A stretch of DNA of 55,451 bases, from the NCBI RefSeq assembly GCF_001556515.1, contig NZ_LSJA01000018.1, positions 1-55,451 of the forward strand. Reading direction: 5' to 3'. Under the pieces are notes generated by a model. The model worked only from the letters and a program-made list of their open reading frames with translations, did not search any database and was not told the origin of the DNA. Both the position numbers and the translations under genes were made by a program. Positions 53,791-55,451 of the stretch are shown here, one piece after another. Each line of letters begins with the position of its first letter. Position 1 is the stretch's first letter. The stretch comes from Caulobacter sp. CCH9-E1. Its GTDB lineage: Bacteria; Pseudomonadota; Alphaproteobacteria; Caulobacterales; Caulobacteraceae.

Positions 53791-53796
53791 TACGTA
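53791..53796. promoter_or_regulatory. TACGTA palindrome between XRE and GntR genes
   Basis: Context CCCTACGTATTCCGG, 50-55 bases upstream of the XRE start and about 190 upstream of the GntR start. It is the fifth copy of this hexamer in the window. Confidence 0.3.
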
Positions 53797-53984
53797 TTCC
53801 GGGCTGTTGGGCCACATTTAATGTCGCCTGGCCGACCACCAAGCGTGTTCATCCGTGTCCGTGCGAATTTTCCGGAAGGCCGTACCGGATTCCTGCACGG
53901 TTCATGCAGGCTGGCGGTTCGGCGGCGAGCCAGAGGGCGTCCCGACGTCGGAAATCGGCGTCAAACGCCGGAAGTCGCCGAGAA

Positions 53985-54734
53985 ATGCGCTCGCCGACGT
54001 GTTCGCCCGCGTCGAAGGGTCGACCCGTCGCCGTCAGAGTTGAAACTGGCGAGGCGGCATCGCGGACCAAGACCTTGCCTCCATCGCGCGACTCCTTTGG
54101 CCTGGCGCTGGGCGCTTTGCGACGTCGTCTTCGCCTGGGCGTGGACGCGCCAGGCGCGGCCCTGCCCATCAACCTGATCGCGGCGGAGCTGGGCCTTTCG
54201 CCGACGCCGGTGCGCGAGGCGCTTTCGCGGCTGGCGGGCGAAGACCTTGTCGAGAAACGGGGACCCGCCTACACCCGGCCTCAACTGGACGGCCCTGCCT
54301 TGGCCGAACTCTATCATCTGCGCCTGCTCTATCTGGCGGCGGCCTTGGCGCCGGACGCCGAGCGGCGCGCCAAGCACCGTCAATGGCCGTTGCGCGCGCC
54401 GTTCAGTTTCGCCGCCGATCTCGCCGCGCCTGGGCGCGACGCCGCCGCGACTCTCGAGGCGCTGTTCCTCGAAGTCGTGCTCGGCGCGGACGATTTGATG
54501 CTCGCCCAGGCCTACCAGCGCACCGCTGAGCGGTTGGCGCCGTTCCAGCCGATCGAGGCGCAGCTCTTTAGCGATCTGGCGGCCGAGGCCCTGAGCGTCG
54601 TGGCGGCGTTCGAGACTGGCAATGGCGTGGCGCTCAGGAGCGCGGTGCGCTTGCACCATCGCCGCCGGATGGGCGCCGCGGCCGCCATCGCGCGCCTGGC
54701 CGGGGGCGGAAAATATCGACCGGATATCGTTTGA
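53985..54734 (+). CDS. GntR-family regulator of the lasso-peptide cluster
   Basis: A winged-helix regulator; the HTH is AELGLSPTPVREALSRLAGE followed by DLVEKRGPAYTRPQL. The C-terminal helical effector domain is shorter than a full FCD domain. The start is uncertain: 53985 is an in-frame ATG, while the open frame runs back to 53904 and later GTG-type starts are possible. It lies 67 bases before the first precursor gene. GntR regulators occur in proteobacterial lasso clusters, so control of this one is likely. Confidence 0.78.
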   Translation: MRSPTCSPASKGRPVAVRVETGEAASRTKTLPPSRDSFGLALGALRRRLRLGVDAPGAALPINLIAAELGLSPTPVREALSRLAGEDLVEKRGPAYTRPQLDGPALAELYHLRLLYLAAALAPDAERRAKHRQWPLRAPFSFAADLAAPGRDAAATLEALFLEVVLGADDLMLAQAYQRTAERLAPFQPIEAQLFSDLAAEALSVVAAFETGNGVALRSAVRLHHRRRMGAAAAIARLAGGGKYRPDIV

Positions 54735-54801
54735 ATATCAAACAGGCGGGGCGCTGGCTTGAGAGGCCGCGATCGGCGGCGTTTCGAAAAAGGAGCCTGC
54801 C

Positions 54802-54921
54802 ATGACCTCCATTACCCCCCGTCTCATCCTGCTGCGCCTGGGCGCCGCCAAGGCCCTGACCCTGTCCATCGAGGAGGGCACGATCAAGGAAGCCGGCAGC
54901 AGCCAGTACTACTTCGTCTGA
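54802..54921 (+). CDS. Lasso-peptide precursor 1 (39 aa)
   Basis: The leader contains P6, L8, G14 and T20 in the spacing P-x-L-x5-G-x5-T seen in lasso leaders, with Thr at the penultimate leader position. The predicted core is residues 22-39, SIEEGTIKEAGSSQYYFV. Glu at core position 9 can close a nine-residue ring with the Ser1 amine. AGGAG precedes the ATG. The second precursor downstream and the B protein support the call. Ser as first residue is less common than Gly. Confidence 0.85.
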   Translation: MTSITPRLILLRLGAAKALTLSIEEGTIKEAGSSQYYFV

Positions 54922-55036
54922 CCCGGCCGCGGCGACGCGCCCGGTCGCGCCGCCCATCGCCTCGTCGGCGTTCCTGCCGGCGAGATCCGTAACGCCGCCG
55001 CGTCTTTGATGCGGCCCCACAGCGAAAGTCAAAACC

Positions 55037-55156
55037 ATGTCCAACTCCACCACGACCCTTCGGGTGATCCGCCTCGGCGGCGCGCTCGATCTGACCCGCT
55101 CGGTCGACGACGAGGGCCTGCGCGAGCCGATGCAACCCCAGCTCGCTTGGTTCTGA
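55037..55156 (+). CDS. Lasso-peptide precursor 2 (39 aa)
   Basis: The same length as precursor 1 and alignable without gaps: R12, L13, G14, L19, T20, S22, E30 and Q35 are shared. The predicted core is SVDDEGLREPMQPQLAWF, with Ser1 and Glu9 forming a nine-residue ring and a Trp-Phe tail. The core differs from precursor 1 at most other positions, so the cluster would make two distinct peptides with one enzyme set. GCGAAAG upstream is a weak ribosome site. Confidence 0.82.
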   Translation: MSNSTTTLRVIRLGGALDLTRSVDDEGLREPMQPQLAWF

Positions 55157-55218
55157 GCGATCGGTCCTGCCGCGCGGCCGCCGCGCCGCGCGACAGGGCA
55201 ATCGGCTGGGAGGCCGCG

Positions 55219-55451
55219 ATGGCGCTGTGGTTGGCCCGCGATGTTCATGCTGCGGCGATCGACGAGGACATCGTCTTTCTCGATGTCGCCGCCGACGCCT
55301 ACCTCTGCCTCGTCCAGGCCAGCTTGCTGGTGGCGTTGGACGACGGCGGCGCGGTGAGCCCGCGCGACGAGACGTCCGCCCAGACCTTGATCGAGGCGGG
55401 CCTGGTGACGCACACGCCCAGGCTGGCGGTCCGGGCGATCCCGCCCAAACC
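55219..55451 (+). CDS. Lasso-peptide B protein, N-terminal part (3' end outside window)
   Basis: ATG at 55219 after GGGAGG. The visible 77 residues (MALWLARDVHAAAIDEDIVF, then LDVAADAYLCLVQASLLVAL) match the PqqD-like leader-recognition domain at the start of lasso B2-type proteases. The Cys-His-Asp protease part and the ring-forming C protein should follow outside the window. This fixes the two small genes upstream as lasso precursors. Confidence 0.78.
   Translation, partial: MALWLARDVHAAAIDEDIVFLDVAADAYLCLVQASLLVALDDGGAVSPRDETSAQTLIEAGLVTHTPRLAVRAIPPK

Noticed and set aside
54802..54921. Lasso core starting at Gly26 of precursor 1
   Set aside because: A Gly26 start leaves no Glu/Asp at ring position 7-9, and precursor 2 has Gly at 27; the Thr at -2 and the shared Glu30 fit a Ser22 start in both.

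Overview
The window is GC-rich, densely coded DNA. The FixL/FixJ proteins, the Tat-exported copper proteins, the lasso-peptide leader style and the codon usage suggest an alphaproteobacterium, most likely Caulobacterales. That placement is my inference; there is no rRNA or housekeeping marker in view. The content is accessory: metal resistance, low-oxygen regulation, a fragment of integrative-element regulators, and the start of a peptide natural-product cluster. LAYOUT. 1-4.1 kb: the 3' part of a CDF metal exporter, a DUF190 protein, a frameshifted acyltransferase and small hypotheticals. 4.1-5.3 kb: a mercury-type merR, divergent from merT and a GDCCxxC protein, with a clear MerR-type operator. 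5.3-12.3 kb: a tightly overlapping cusCBA-cusF copper/silver RND efflux operon led by two small Cys-containing exported proteins; CusB carries a fused CusF-like domain. 12.6-14 kb: DUF305, methyltransferase and DUF2933 membrane proteins. 14.2-18.9 kb: a coupled triad (beta-CASP RNase-like hydrolase, AMP/thymidine-phosphorylase-like enzyme, PRPP synthetase) followed by a FixJ-type regulator. 18.9-26.6 kb: oleate hydratase, a YHS/CPC copper P-type ATPase, a true FixL haem-PAS kinase with FixJ and a FixT-like receiver, and a DUF411 protein. 26.6-33.1 kb: an MFS transporter, copB-copA, alcohol and aldehyde dehydrogenases. 33.2-39.4 kb: an overlapping operon that looks like a transmembrane electron conduit (FAD/2Fe-2S reductase, di-haem b membrane protein, seven-haem c cytochrome) with a Csp-type copper-storage protein, Met/His-rich exported proteins and a CueR-like regulator. 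39.8-47.3 kb: a CnrYXH-like anti-sigma/sensor/ECF sigma triad, a second copA-copB, a frameshifted cusF-like gene, an intact paralogue of the acyltransferase, copD, copC and a second DUF2933. 47.4-50.6 kb: a small exported protein behind an FNR/FixK box, an SRPBCC protein, an AT-rich insert that beheads a second SRPBCC copy, and an ATP-grasp-like gene with a frameshifted membrane partner. 50.6-53.7 kb: HTH/DUF2285/XRE genes typical of integrative elements, without an integrase in view. 53.9-55.4 kb: a GntR regulator, two 39-residue lasso-peptide precursors and the start of the lasso B protein, cut by the window edge. HOW THE GENES WORK TOGETHER. Copper is handled at several levels: P-type ATPase from the cytoplasm, Cus RND efflux across the envelope, CopA/CopB/CopC/CopD and Met-rich or Cys-rich sponges in the periplasm. 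Sensing appears to be through CueR-like, CnrH-like and FixLJ-type regulators. The mix of copper, oxygen sensing, nucleotide salvage and alcohol/aldehyde oxidation resembles low-oxygen-activated islands of other proteobacteria. Five copies of the palindrome TACGTA, which I found only between genes, may tie part of the island to the FixJ-type regulators. Several genes carry single-base frameshifts or stop codons, so either sequence errors or ongoing gene decay must be considered.
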